From positions 6,873,001-6,937,000 of the forward strand of contig QLII01000001.1 of NCBI GenBank assembly GCA_003259005.1: 64,000 nt of DNA, written 5' to 3'. Shown here piece after piece: positions 31,481 to 40,579 of this stretch. Each line of letters begins with the position of its first letter. Within the stretch, counting starts at the first letter, position 1. Source of the DNA: Spirosoma telluris. Its GTDB lineage: Bacteria; Bacteroidota; Bacteroidia; Cytophagales; Spirosomataceae. The notes under the pieces were generated by a model. That model had not been told where the DNA came from. It worked only from the letters and a program-made list of their open reading frames with translations, and made no database searches. The position numbers were made by a program, and so were the translations under genes.

Positions 31481-32970
31481 CTACGCGTTTAGCGACCAGC
31501 CTTCGCGGTATTCGCGTTTAACGAATTGGTTAGCTTCGTCAAAATTCGTGATTTTCATGTTTTTGCCATCCCATGTCAGTTGTTTCCGACCTGGATAGGA
31601 AAATCCTTTTCCGTCGGCTTTCGGTGTGCGAACGGTGTAACTACGAATAGCCAGGTTACCCATCAGAACCGATTCGGTGAGTGGGCCAGCAAAGTCGAAC
31701 GAGGACGTTAACTCCTTATGTTCCTTACTGTTAAAGCCCGCCTTACAGGCTTCTGTCCACAGAATCTGGTGACCATTTTCCGGCATTTTTAGTACACTCT
31801 CTGGTTGGGGGCAGCTTCTATTTTCTTGCCGTCTTTCGTGTATAGTTTGGGGTCATTACCATACATGCCACAAACCAGCAGGCCTTTATCGCCATGAATG
31901 AGTACACCATTTTCGCCGTTTTCGGGCATGGGTTCACCGGCAGGCAGCATCTCCGGACGGAAGGGGCGAATACCACCATCTTCCCAAATCATTTTGATCG
32001 CCGATTTATTTTTGGCCGTTGCCGGGAATTTCAATTCCACGTGCGATGAGGGTGGGCAACCTTCCGGAATGTACTCGGGTGTCCAGTCTTTCAGGAATAC
32101 CTGACCAATGCTGGTTTCCACTTCGGTTGGGTAACCAAGGCCGAGTACCCGGAATGGCGTATCCATGATGTGACAACCAATATCGCCAAGAGCACCTGCA
32201 CCAAAATTCCACCAGCCGCGCCATTTAAATGGGTGATAAGCAGGCGTATAGCCTACTTTTTGAGCTGGCCCGAGCCAGAGATCCCAGTCCAGATCGACAG
32301 GTGTTTCGCTGGCGGGCTGCGGTACCGGAATGCCTTGTGGCCAAACTGGACGATTGGTCCAGAGATTAACGGTATGAACAGTGCCTAGTAGGCCTTTGTC
32401 AAACCATTCTACCATTTGTTTCTGCTGCGGGTTCGATGAACCCTGGTTACCCATCTGCGTGACAACCTTGTATTTACGAGCCGCTTCGGTGAGCATCCGG
32501 GCTTCGTAAATGTTGTGCGTCAGTGGCTTCTGCACATACACGTGCTTACCGCGTTGCATAGCGGCCATGGCCACAACAGCGTGCGTATGGTCGGCGGTTG
32601 ACACCGTTACGGCGTCAATAGCTTTGCCTTCCTTGTCCAGCATCTCCCGGAAATCCTTGTACCGTTTTGCGTTCGGGTGATTGGTGAAGTTCTTTTTGAC
32701 ATTGGGCAGGCCCCAATCTACATCGCAAAGCGCCACGATATTGTTTGCCCCGTTGTTGTAGGCGTTGTTGGTATCGCTATACCCTTTACCACCAAAGCCA
32801 ACACCCGCAATGTTTAGTTTATCGCTGGGTGCAATGAAGCCTTTACCACCCAATACATGGCGGGGTACAATAAAGAAACCGGCAGCAGCCAGGGCACCCG
32901 ACTGCATAAACTGCCGTCGTGAAGTACCCGAATTCGTCTGGCCGGTCGTTGAGTTATCTGACTGGTTCAT
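31481..32970 (-). CDS. Tat-exported Gfo/Idh/MocA oxidoreductase (frameshifted)
   Basis: The N-terminus carries a twin-arginine signal (SRRQFMQSGALAAAGFF). A Rossmann fold follows (NIAGVGFGGKGYSDTNNAY, NIVALCDVD) with the family lysine region (VYVQKPLTHNIYEARML). The first frame stops at 31789 after APNQRVY, and the neighbouring frame continues MPENGHQILWTEACKAGFNS to 31481. One base lost at about 31786-31797 explains the split, giving about 496 aa. Secreted members of this family in Bacteroidota oxidise or reduce sugars with tightly bound NAD(P), and some act in 3-keto-glycoside chemistry. The substrate here is not known. It stands beside the GntR regulator and is transcribed in the same direction. 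Confidence 0.85.
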
Positions 32971-33081
32971 GAGAAAATGTATAGGAGTTATGACTTATAA
33001 GAGAATATACGGCAAAATTTACCCAATAGGCTACGATGATTTTTCGGCTACGCACTAAACCTAATGGTGGCTACGCATTTC

Positions 33082-34098
33082 TTAAAGCGACTTTCGAACG
33101 ATGAGCCGGAATGGATTTTCTACATGTTCGACACTGGCATTCAGGACTAAACGAGCGGCTGTCCGGCCCATTTGGGCGAAATCAGTAGAGATGACAGTAA
33201 TACCATCGAGCAAAAATTCTTTCAGGGGCGTGTCATTGTACGAAAGAATACCCACCTCCTGACCAACGATGTAGGGCGTTTCTTTTATGCGTTTGATTAG
33301 CTCAACCAGGTCCTCTTCCATCAAATTGATATACGCATGTCCGGGCTGAATGACCTCATTCTGGACCGTATTGATCACCTTCGTTTTAAACCCATGCTCA
33401 TAGCAGAACTTGTAAAATCCATTCAGGATGGCCTTGGGATGATAGCTATACGAAGGGAATAAAATACCCAGTGTCGAATACTTTTCCAGCAGTGGAAGCG
33501 CATCGGTAAGTGACTGATACAGGTCGCGTTCGAAATTTTGAAATACGGCCCCGTAGCTGCCCGTTATGCCCTCTACCAGTTTATCGAGAATGATTAATTT
33601 GTGCTTTGGTAAACTGTTGATCAGCTCATCGGCTTTTTCGCCACCCTCAAAAAAATGACCGATGATAACGTAATGCGTATGATTGCGGGCCTGTCGTTGG
33701 ATCAAATCCCGAAACAGCCGAAAATCGTTGTTGTAAATAAAAAAATCAATGGCAACGCCTGGCCCTAATAGCTCAACAAAGGAATCGTAAATGATTTTTT
33801 TGTGAGCACTTAGTTTGTTGAATAACAGGAATATTTTCAGGTTATTCCCGGTTGGCGTATAGTTGATGTAAAACCCTTTTCCCTTAACGGCTCCAATAAT
33901 TTCTTTCTCTTTCAGGAGTTCATAAGCCCGTTCTATCGTCCCCTTCGAAATGTCAAATTCTGCACAAAGCTCATGGATAGAAGGTAGTTTGTCGCCTGGT
34001 AAAATATCCCGGTTTTCAATGCCTTCTACTATCGAATTATAAATCTGCTGGTATTTAGGCGTATTCGAGTAGTCGTTAATTTTTATGTGATAAAGCAT
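33082..34098 (-). CDS. GntR-family regulator with sugar-binding-like domain
   Basis: 338 aa. Residues 1-75 form a GntR winged helix (YQQIYNSIVEGIENRDILPG, DISKGTIERAYELLKEKEII, GKGFYI). The C-terminal 260 residues resemble a periplasmic-binding-protein/LacI-type effector domain (HYVIIGHF, KLIILDKLVEGI, STLGILFPSYSY, VGILSYNDTPLKEFLLDGIT, ISTDFAQMGRTAARL), not the usual FCD or UTRA domain. This points to control by a sugar or sugar derivative. It is divergent from the rhamnulose-1-phosphate aldolase gene across 155 bp, so that gene and the plus-strand cluster are its likely targets (inference). Confidence 0.88.
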   Translation of the reverse strand: MLYHIKINDYSNTPKYQQIYNSIVEGIENRDILPGDKLPSIHELCAEFDISKGTIERAYELLKEKEIIGAVKGKGFYINYTPTGNNLKIFLLFNKLSAHKKIIYDSFVELLGPGVAIDFFIYNNDFRLFRDLIQRQARNHTHYVIIGHFFEGGEKADELINSLPKHKLIILDKLVEGITGSYGAVFQNFERDLYQSLTDALPLLEKYSTLGILFPSYSYHPKAILNGFYKFCYEHGFKTKVINTVQNEVIQPGHAYINLMEEDLVELIKRIKETPYIVGQEVGILSYNDTPLKEFLLDGITVISTDFAQMGRTAARLVLNASVEHVENPFRLIVRKSL

Positions 34099-34253
34099 CG
34101 TCTATTAGTTTCGTACAAAAAAATAATCTTAATGGTCAAGAAATAGGACAGTATAGGAAAGTGCCCGTAATGTGATCACCTACTTTCATTCTTAATTATG
34201 ACAAAAGCGATTTAGCCCTAATACTAATCATAGAACCTACTAATTGGTCAGTT
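34099..34253. promoter_or_regulatory. Divergent control region, GntR gene / aldolase gene
   Basis: 155 bp between divergent starts at 34098 and 34254; promoters for both directions must lie here. The related words TAATGGTCA (34131-34139) and TAATTGGTCA (34241-34250) are possible regulator half-sites, and the region is AT-rich. No exact Bacteroidota -7 box was assigned. Confidence 0.4.
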
Positions 34254-36388
34254 ATGCTATCAACTATCAAAGACTATCGACACGTCAGTTACTTATGGGA
34301 TGAAGAAAAAGCAGCTTCTTTGGCTAACCCTAACCCACAGGAGCAAGAGGTTGCCCTATTGCTTTACCGCTCCAATTTGCTGGGGCCGATTTGAGGCTTA
34401 CTAATTATGGCGGAGGCAATACTTCCTGCAAAACCACGGCCAGGGACCCACTCACTGGAAAACCTACCGAAGTCATGTGGATCAAAGGGTCCGGGGGAGA
34501 TATTGGTACCCTTACGCGCGGTGGGCTGGCGGCTCTGTATATGAACCGGTTGCATAGTCTTAAAGAGGTGTATCGAGGGTTAGAGTTTGAGGATGAGATG
34601 GTTGAGTTGTTCAATTATAGTATTTTCGATCTAGCCTCAAAAGCCCCGTCTATCGACACGCCTTTACACGGTTTTTTGCCCTATAAGCACATCGACCACC
34701 TACATCCGGATGCAGCCATTGCCATTGCGGCTGCCAAAGATGGTAAACGGATTACAGCCGAATTATTCAGCGGGGCTATTGGCTGGGTCGACTGGCAGCG
34801 GCCGGGTTTTGATCTGGGTCTTAAACTGGAGCAATGCATTACAGAAAACCCGGATCTGCGTGGTATTATGCTCGGCTCGCACGGCCTGTTTACCTGGGGC
34901 GATACGTCCTATGAAAGTTATGTGAACACCCTGGATGTAATTGAAACCTGCGCCCAGTTTCTGGAAGATAGCTATACAAAGAAAGGGGTTCAGTTTGGTG
35001 GGTCAGTTCGCCAGTCGTTGCCGGAAGAAGACCGACAAACACAGGCAGCGCAACTGGCTCCCGTTCTGAGAGGCTTGTGTTCAAGTCAGACCCGTATGAT
35101 CGGCCATTTTACCGACGATGACCGGGTGCTGGAATTTATCAATTCCGCCGATCTCGACCGGCTCGCACCAATGGGCACCAGTTGTCCGGACCACTTCCTG
35201 CGCACTAAGATTAGCCCGCTTGTGCTGGAACTGGCAGCTGATCAGGACGTAACGGAGGCTACTGCCATTCGGGAGAAGCTGACCCCCGCTTTCGAGGCTT
35301 ACCGCGACATGTATCAGGCCTATTATGATACCTGCAAACATCCGAATTCGCCTGCCATTCGCGATAAAAATCCGGTCGTCATTCTCTGGCCGGGCGTGGG
35401 TATGTTCACCTTCGCGAAGGATAAACAGACTGCGCGGGTAGCGGCTGAGTTTTATATCAATGCCATCAATGTGATGAAAGGGGCCGAAGCGATTTCGGGC
35501 TATACCTCTCTTCCACGGCAAGAGGCTTTCGATATTGAGTACTGGTTACTGGAAGAAGCTAAACTCCAGCGAATGCCCAAACCTAAACCCTTAACGGGTA
35601 AGATTGCCCTCATTACGGGTAGCGCAGGCGGCATTGGAAAGGCTATTGCCAAAAAATTTGCAGATGAAGGAGCCTGCGTTGTAATCAATGATAATGATGC
35701 CGACCGGCTTGCATCCGCTAATACCGAATTCCGAAAACAGTACGGTAGAGATACGCATACGATTGCCCCACTCGATGTGACCAGTGCCACGGCCATTGCA
35801 GGTGCCTATAAAACGTCCTGTTTAGCTTTTGGTGGCGTGGATATTGTGGTCAACTGTGCGGGCTTATCAATTTCTAAACCCATTGAGGAGCATACCGAGG
35901 CCGATTGGGATCTGCTCTATGATGTATTGGTAAAGGGGCAGTTTTTAGTCACCCAGCAAGGAGTTGCCATTATGCGCAAGCAGAATCTTGGGGGCGATGT
36001 ACTGAATATTGTGAGTAAGAATGCCTTGGTCTCCGGGCCGAATAACGCAGGGTATGGCTCGGCAAAAGCGGCTCAATTACACCTCAGCCGACTGAACGCT
36101 GCCGAACTGGGTAAAGATCATATTCGGGTCAACGTGGTCAATCCGGATGCTGTTATTTCGGATTCTAAAATCTGGGCGGGTGCCTGGGCCGAAGGGCGTG
36201 CCAAAGCGTATGGCGTAACCGTGGCCGAACTGCCTGCTTATTACGCGAAACGAACCTTACTGAATGAAATTATCCTGCCTGAGGACATTGCCAATGCCTG
36301 TTTGGCTTTTGTGAATGGCCTATTATACAAATCTACAGGTAATGTACTTAATGTAGATGGGGGTGTTGCCATGGCCTTTGTCAGGTAA
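34254..36388 (+). CDS. rhaEW: Bifunctional rhamnulose-1-phosphate aldolase / short-chain dehydrogenase (frameshifted)
   Basis: The true start is ATG 34254 (MLSTIKDYRHVSYLWDEEKA). The frame breaks at the G-run 34382-34385, where one extra G restores LLGADLRLTNYGGGNTSCK; the rest is intact to 36388, about 711 aa in all. The N-terminal half is a class II aldolase (TNYGGGNTS, IDTPLHGFLPYKHIDHLHPD with metal-binding His residues, IMLGSHGLFTWG). The C-terminal half, from about residue 440, is a short-chain dehydrogenase (ITGSAGGIGKAIAKKFADEG, VNCAG, Y-x-x-x-K in YGSAKAAQ). The family cleaves L-rhamnulose-1-phosphate and oxidises lactaldehyde to lactate. No rhamnose isomerase or kinase gene is in the window, so the physiological sugar is rhamnose or a related deoxysugar (inference). 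Confidence 0.88.
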
Positions 36389-36425
36389 TGGCAGTAAATC
36401 AGAGACTTCGAGTACTTATTTTAAC

Positions 36426-38791
36426 GTGATAGCAATCTTAACTGAATCGTTTTGGCTCTGGCAATTTCTGGGCCGTTTACATCCGCTAATCGTTCATTTT
36501 CCGGTTGGCCTGTTATGCATCGCCTTGCTGCTCGAAGCAGTCGGTTGGTTCCGTAAATCGACCGATATGCAGGCGGGTATCCGGGCAATGGTTTGGGTTG
36601 GAGCCATTAGTTCTGTACTGGCCGCAGCCCTGGGGTTGCTGTTAGTCAATCAGGATGAGTACGGTGGAAGTACCGTAACGATTCACCAATGGTCGGGGTT
36701 GGCGACAATGGCGCTGGCTTTGTTAACCGTATTGGCCCTGCGTTTGGGTCGTACTGAGTTATATCGAGGTTTATTGATTGTCACTGTTCTTGGGGTGAGT
36801 CTGGCGGGTCACTATGGGGCTATGCTTACTCACGGAGACGATTACCTGAGTAGCGTATTGCCCTCGATAAATGGGTCGGGTAAGCCGGTTTTAAGTGATT
36901 CGAAATTTGCTTTCGCCAGTGCAACAACGGGTAAGCCGCTAGACGAAAAACAGATTGGTGAACTGAATCTGGAAGTACGGTCCATTCTGGCGCACAATTG
37001 CTACAGTTGTCACAGTGCGACCAAAACCAAAGGTGGTTTGCGGCTGGATAAGAAAGAGTTTGTAATGAAAGGCGGAGAGGATGGTGAGATTCTGATAGCT
37101 GGTCATCCCGAAAAAAGCGATATAATCCGGCGCATCAAACTCCCGGCGGGTCACGACGACGCCATGCCTACCAAAGGTAAGCGCCTGACGGATCATGACA
37201 TCGCTCTGCTTGAATTCTGGATTCAACAGGGTGCGCCCTGGCCAAGTGGTGCCGAAAAAAGCATTTATCGAATCGCTGAGCTAGAGCCCCGCTTACCCGC
37301 CCTGCCGGTTGCCCCGGCTGGTATGACGAATCCAGTAGACAAGTTCGTGAATGTGTATTTTCAGCAGCATAAGCTGACCTGGAAGAATGTTGTGGACGAT
37401 CGCACCTACATGCGTCGGGTTTATCTGGATGTGGTGGGCTTATTACCACCACCTGACAAACTGAAAGCCTTTGAAGCTGACCCCCGGCCTAACAAACGGG
37501 AGCTTCTGGTCAATGAGTTGCTTGGTCGGAATGTCGATTATGCGCAGCACTGGTTAACCTTCTGGAACGATGCGTTGCGAAACGACTACACCGGTACAGG
37601 CTATATCACGGTGGTCGGTTCGACATTACCAACTGGCTTTATACCTCCCTGAAAACGAACAAACCCTATAACCAGTTTGTCCGGGAACTTATCAGCCCAA
37701 CCAAAGAGTCGGCGGGTTTTATTAAAGGTATAAAATGGCGAGGCACGATCAATTCAAGCCAGCGAACGGAGATGCAGGCAGCTCAAAACGTGTCGCAGGT
37801 GTTACTGGGACTGAATCTGAAATGCGCTTCCTGCCACGATAGCTTTATCAGCGACTGGAAACTGGCCGATGCCTACGCCTTCGCCAATATCTTTGCTGAT
37901 ACCACGCTGGAAATTAACCGCTGCGACAAACCTACGGGTAAACTGGCGGGTACGAAGATTATTTTCGAAAAGCTGGGAACGATCAATGGCAAAGCAACCA
38001 CCAACGAACGACTCAACGAACTGGCGAACTTTCTGGTACAGCCTAAAGACGGTCGACTGTATCGTACGGTTGTCAACCGGATTTGGGCGCAGGTGATGGG
38101 CCGGGGCATTATCGAACCGGTCGATGTGATGGACAACCAGCCCTGGAGCCAGGACTTGCTCGACTGGCTGGCAGCTGACTTTGCCACCAATGGCTATGAC
38201 ATCAAGAAGCTGATGTTCACGATTCTGACGTCTAAAACATATCAGTTGCCCTCTGTCGGTCTTAAAGAGGCCGAGTTGATTACAGCCCCTACTTTTGTTT
38301 TTCAGGGCATGGTACGGCGTCGGCTTACAGCTGAGCAGTTTGCTGACGCGGTGAGCTTGGCCTTTAGCCCGATTTATGTGGATACCTGCATTGTGGAGAA
38401 GCAGTTTCCCAAGCAGCTTAAAAAAGAAATGCCATTTCCAAGGGCGTCTTTAGTTAAAAACGATCCCTTCCTAACGGCTTTAGGGCGTCCGAATCGCGAA
38501 ACGGTGAGCACCAGTCGGTCATCGCAGGCCAATCTCCTGCAGGCGCTGGAACTGACTAATGGCGAAAAATTCAACGACGCGCTTAAACGAGGAGCTCAGG
38601 CATGGAAAGCAACCTATCCGACCTCCGACGTATTGGTGAAAAATCTGTACTGGAAAGCCCTGGGCCGGGAACCAAAGCCCAGCGAACTGGCCATTGCTCA
38701 GAAAATTATCGGTAAAAATCCGACTACAGAAGGCATTCAGGATTTGGTTTGGGCCATTAGCCTGCATCCTGAGTTTCAGTTGATTTATTAG
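36426..38791 (+). CDS. DUF2231 membrane / PSCyt1-PSCyt2-PSD1 cytochrome c (frameshifted)
   Basis: GTG 36426 is taken as the start because the conserved membrane domain follows (LGRLHPLIVHFPVGLLCIAL and three more helices). A planctomycete-type cytochrome domain has C-Y-S-C-H (Cys192, Cys195, His196), followed by DUF1549/PSCyt2 (DRTYMRRVYLDVVGLLPPPD) and DUF1553/PSD1 (RTVVNRIWAQVMGRGIIEP). A second C-A-S-C-H lies at about residue 467. The first frame stops at 37652; one extra G at 37610-37611 restores YITGGRFDITNWLYTSL and gives about 788 aa. It is predicted to be inner-membrane anchored with hemes in the periplasm, and probably oxidises a periplasmic substrate or passes electrons. The exact reaction of PSD1 proteins is not established. 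Confidence 0.85.
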
Positions 38792-38817
38792 TAATTCTGG
38801 CTGTGAAACACGGTAGC

Positions 38818-38952
38818 GGTCGCGTCAGCGACCAGATGTTTGTAGAAAGAATAGGTGGCAGATGAGTTTTGGTCGCGTAGCGATCAGATCAAAAAACAGT
38901 TAGATCGCTACGCGACCAAAGCCGATTCGAAAACTACCTTTTTCTACAAACA
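38818..38952. repeat. Nested inverted repeats (GGTCGCG family)
   Basis: TGGTCGCGTAGCGATC and GATCGCTACGCGACCA form a 16-bp inverted repeat within 38870-38922. Outside them, ATGTTTGTAGAAA near 38838 pairs with TTTCTACAAACAT near 38940. GGTCGCGTCAGCGACC (from about 38819) is itself palindromic. A related GTCGCGTTAGCGAC stands at 63414-63427. Confidence 0.75.
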
Positions 38953-39084
38953 TTACGTCCTTATGGGACTATCTCGCAACTGGAATGGGTAGTAGTAAAA
39001 AATAGGTTTAAGTAGCTTATAATTAGCTGAGCGCTAAGACGTAGCCATAGAATTAGAGAGGAGTGCTTTTGATGTCGATACAAA

Positions 39085-40521
39085 ATGAAAAATAGCTGGA
39101 ATAGGCGGGAGTTTCTGCAAAAAACAAGTGCGGCTACGATGGCAGCTTTGGCAGCTGGTGCTCCTGTGTCAAGCTTGTTGTCAGGCTGTAGTCCGTCCAG
39201 AAAACCGGGTCAGACAAGCGGCACGGCTGATACCGTCATTCTGCTTTGGATGGCGGGCGGCATGGCCCATACCGAAACCTTTGATCCCAAACGCTATACA
39301 CCTTTCGAGAAGGGAATGGAGGGTAATCGGGTGTTGAGTACGTTCAAGCCAATACCTACGGTGCTGGATGGAATCAATTTCTCGGAAGGTCTCCAGTCCA
39401 TTGGCAAGGTGATGGATAAAGGAACGCTCATTCGGTCGTATGTCGCTGCCGATATGGGGCATATTCTGCATTCGCGTCATCAGTACCATTGGCACACCTG
39501 CTACGAACCACCCCAAACCGTAGCCGCTCCTCATCTGGGCTCCTGGATTGCGAAGGAATTAGGCCCTAAGAATCCAGTGATTCCGGCCTTTGTGGACATT
39601 GGGCAACGATTTACGGTGGGCGAAGCCGAGGAACTTAAGGCATTTCACACCGCTGGTTTTCTAGGCAATGAGTTCGGGCCGTTCTTTATTCCCGACCCAA
39701 GCCAGGGATTGGAAAGCGTTCGTCCTCCGGTAGGTATGGATGCCAAACGGTTCGAACGACGCAATCAACTATACAACGACCTGATTAGCAACGGGCCGAT
39801 GGGTGAGTTTGGCAGCGATTATCAGAAAGAGTCACTTAAGCGGTCGATGGAGCAGGCGTATAGGCTTCTTAATTCCCCCGAAGCCAAGGCGTTTGATTTG
39901 AGTCAGGAGCCCAAAACGAGTTATGACATTTATAATACCGGCAAGTTTGGACTGGGCTGTCTGCTCGCTCGCCGACTCACCGAACAGGGTGCCCGATTCA
40001 TCAGCGTTACGACTGAATATGAGCCATTTAAGGGATGGGATACGCACGAGAACGGCCATACACGTCTGGAAGACATGAAAAAGCAGATCGACGGTCCTAT
40101 TGCCCAACTGATTAAAGACCTGGATAAAACCGGTCACCTGGACCGGACGATGGTTATTCTAGCCAGTGAGTTTAGTCGGGATATGATGGTAGAAGGTCGG
40201 CCGGGAGCAAAAGTACTGGAGCAGGTGAATCAGCCGGAAATTCTGTCTGACCTGAAATTCTACGGTATGCACCGCCACTTTACGGATGGCTGCTCTATCC
40301 TGATGTTTGGTGGGGGCATAAAAAAGGGGTTCGTCTACGGTAAAACCGCCGATGAACGTCCGTGCAAAACCATCGAGAACCCGGTGCGTATCGACGGTAT
40401 TCACCAAACGATTTACCACGCGCTGGGTATTGCCCCCGACACGCACTACGAGGTTGAAAAACGCCCGTTTTATTCTACGCCCGATGGGTTAGGTAAACCT
40501 GTTCTGGATTTGCTGGTATGA
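39085..40521 (+). CDS. DUF1501 protein, Tat-exported (first copy)
   Basis: 478 aa, intact. A twin-arginine signal (NRREFLQKTSAATMAALAAG) is followed by a cysteine (SLLSGC). The body has the DUF1501 hallmarks: DTVILLWMAGGMAHTETFDPK, GHILHSRHQYHWHT, RRLTEQGARFISVTTEYEPFKGWDTHENG and VILASEFSRDMMVEGRPG. The family shares the alkaline-phosphatase/sulfatase fold and is usually encoded beside PSD1 cytochromes, as here on both sides. Its substrate is not known. Tat export suggests folding with a cofactor before transport to the periplasm. It lies between two PSD1 genes on the same strand. Confidence 0.9.
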   Translation: MKNSWNRREFLQKTSAATMAALAAGAPVSSLLSGCSPSRKPGQTSGTADTVILLWMAGGMAHTETFDPKRYTPFEKGMEGNRVLSTFKPIPTVLDGINFSEGLQSIGKVMDKGTLIRSYVAADMGHILHSRHQYHWHTCYEPPQTVAAPHLGSWIAKELGPKNPVIPAFVDIGQRFTVGEAEELKAFHTAGFLGNEFGPFFIPDPSQGLESVRPPVGMDAKRFERRNQLYNDLISNGPMGEFGSDYQKESLKRSMEQAYRLLNSPEAKAFDLSQEPKTSYDIYNTGKFGLGCLLARRLTEQGARFISVTTEYEPFKGWDTHENGHTRLEDMKKQIDGPIAQLIKDLDKTGHLDRTMVILASEFSRDMMVEGRPGAKVLEQVNQPEILSDLKFYGMHRHFTDGCSILMFGGGIKKGFVYGKTADERPCKTIENPVRIDGIHQTIYHALGIAPDTHYEVEKRPFYSTPDGLGKPVLDLLV

Positions 40522-40528
40522 TGGTTAA

Positions 40529-40558
40529 GATAGCACGAACGTAGACGTTCGCGCTATC
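40529..40558. repeat. Intergenic hairpin
   Basis: GATAGCACGAACGT (40529-40542) and ACGTTCGCGCTATC (40545-40558) pair with one G-T wobble around a two-base loop, eight bases after the DUF1501 stop. No T-run follows, and a processing or stability element is as likely as a terminator. Confidence 0.7.
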
Positions 40559-40579
40559 ATACATTAAAAAATCTTCAGT

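Noticed and set aside
35081..35521. 146-codon minus-strand ORF inside rhaEW
   Set aside because: It is an antisense shadow of a well-conserved aldolase domain.
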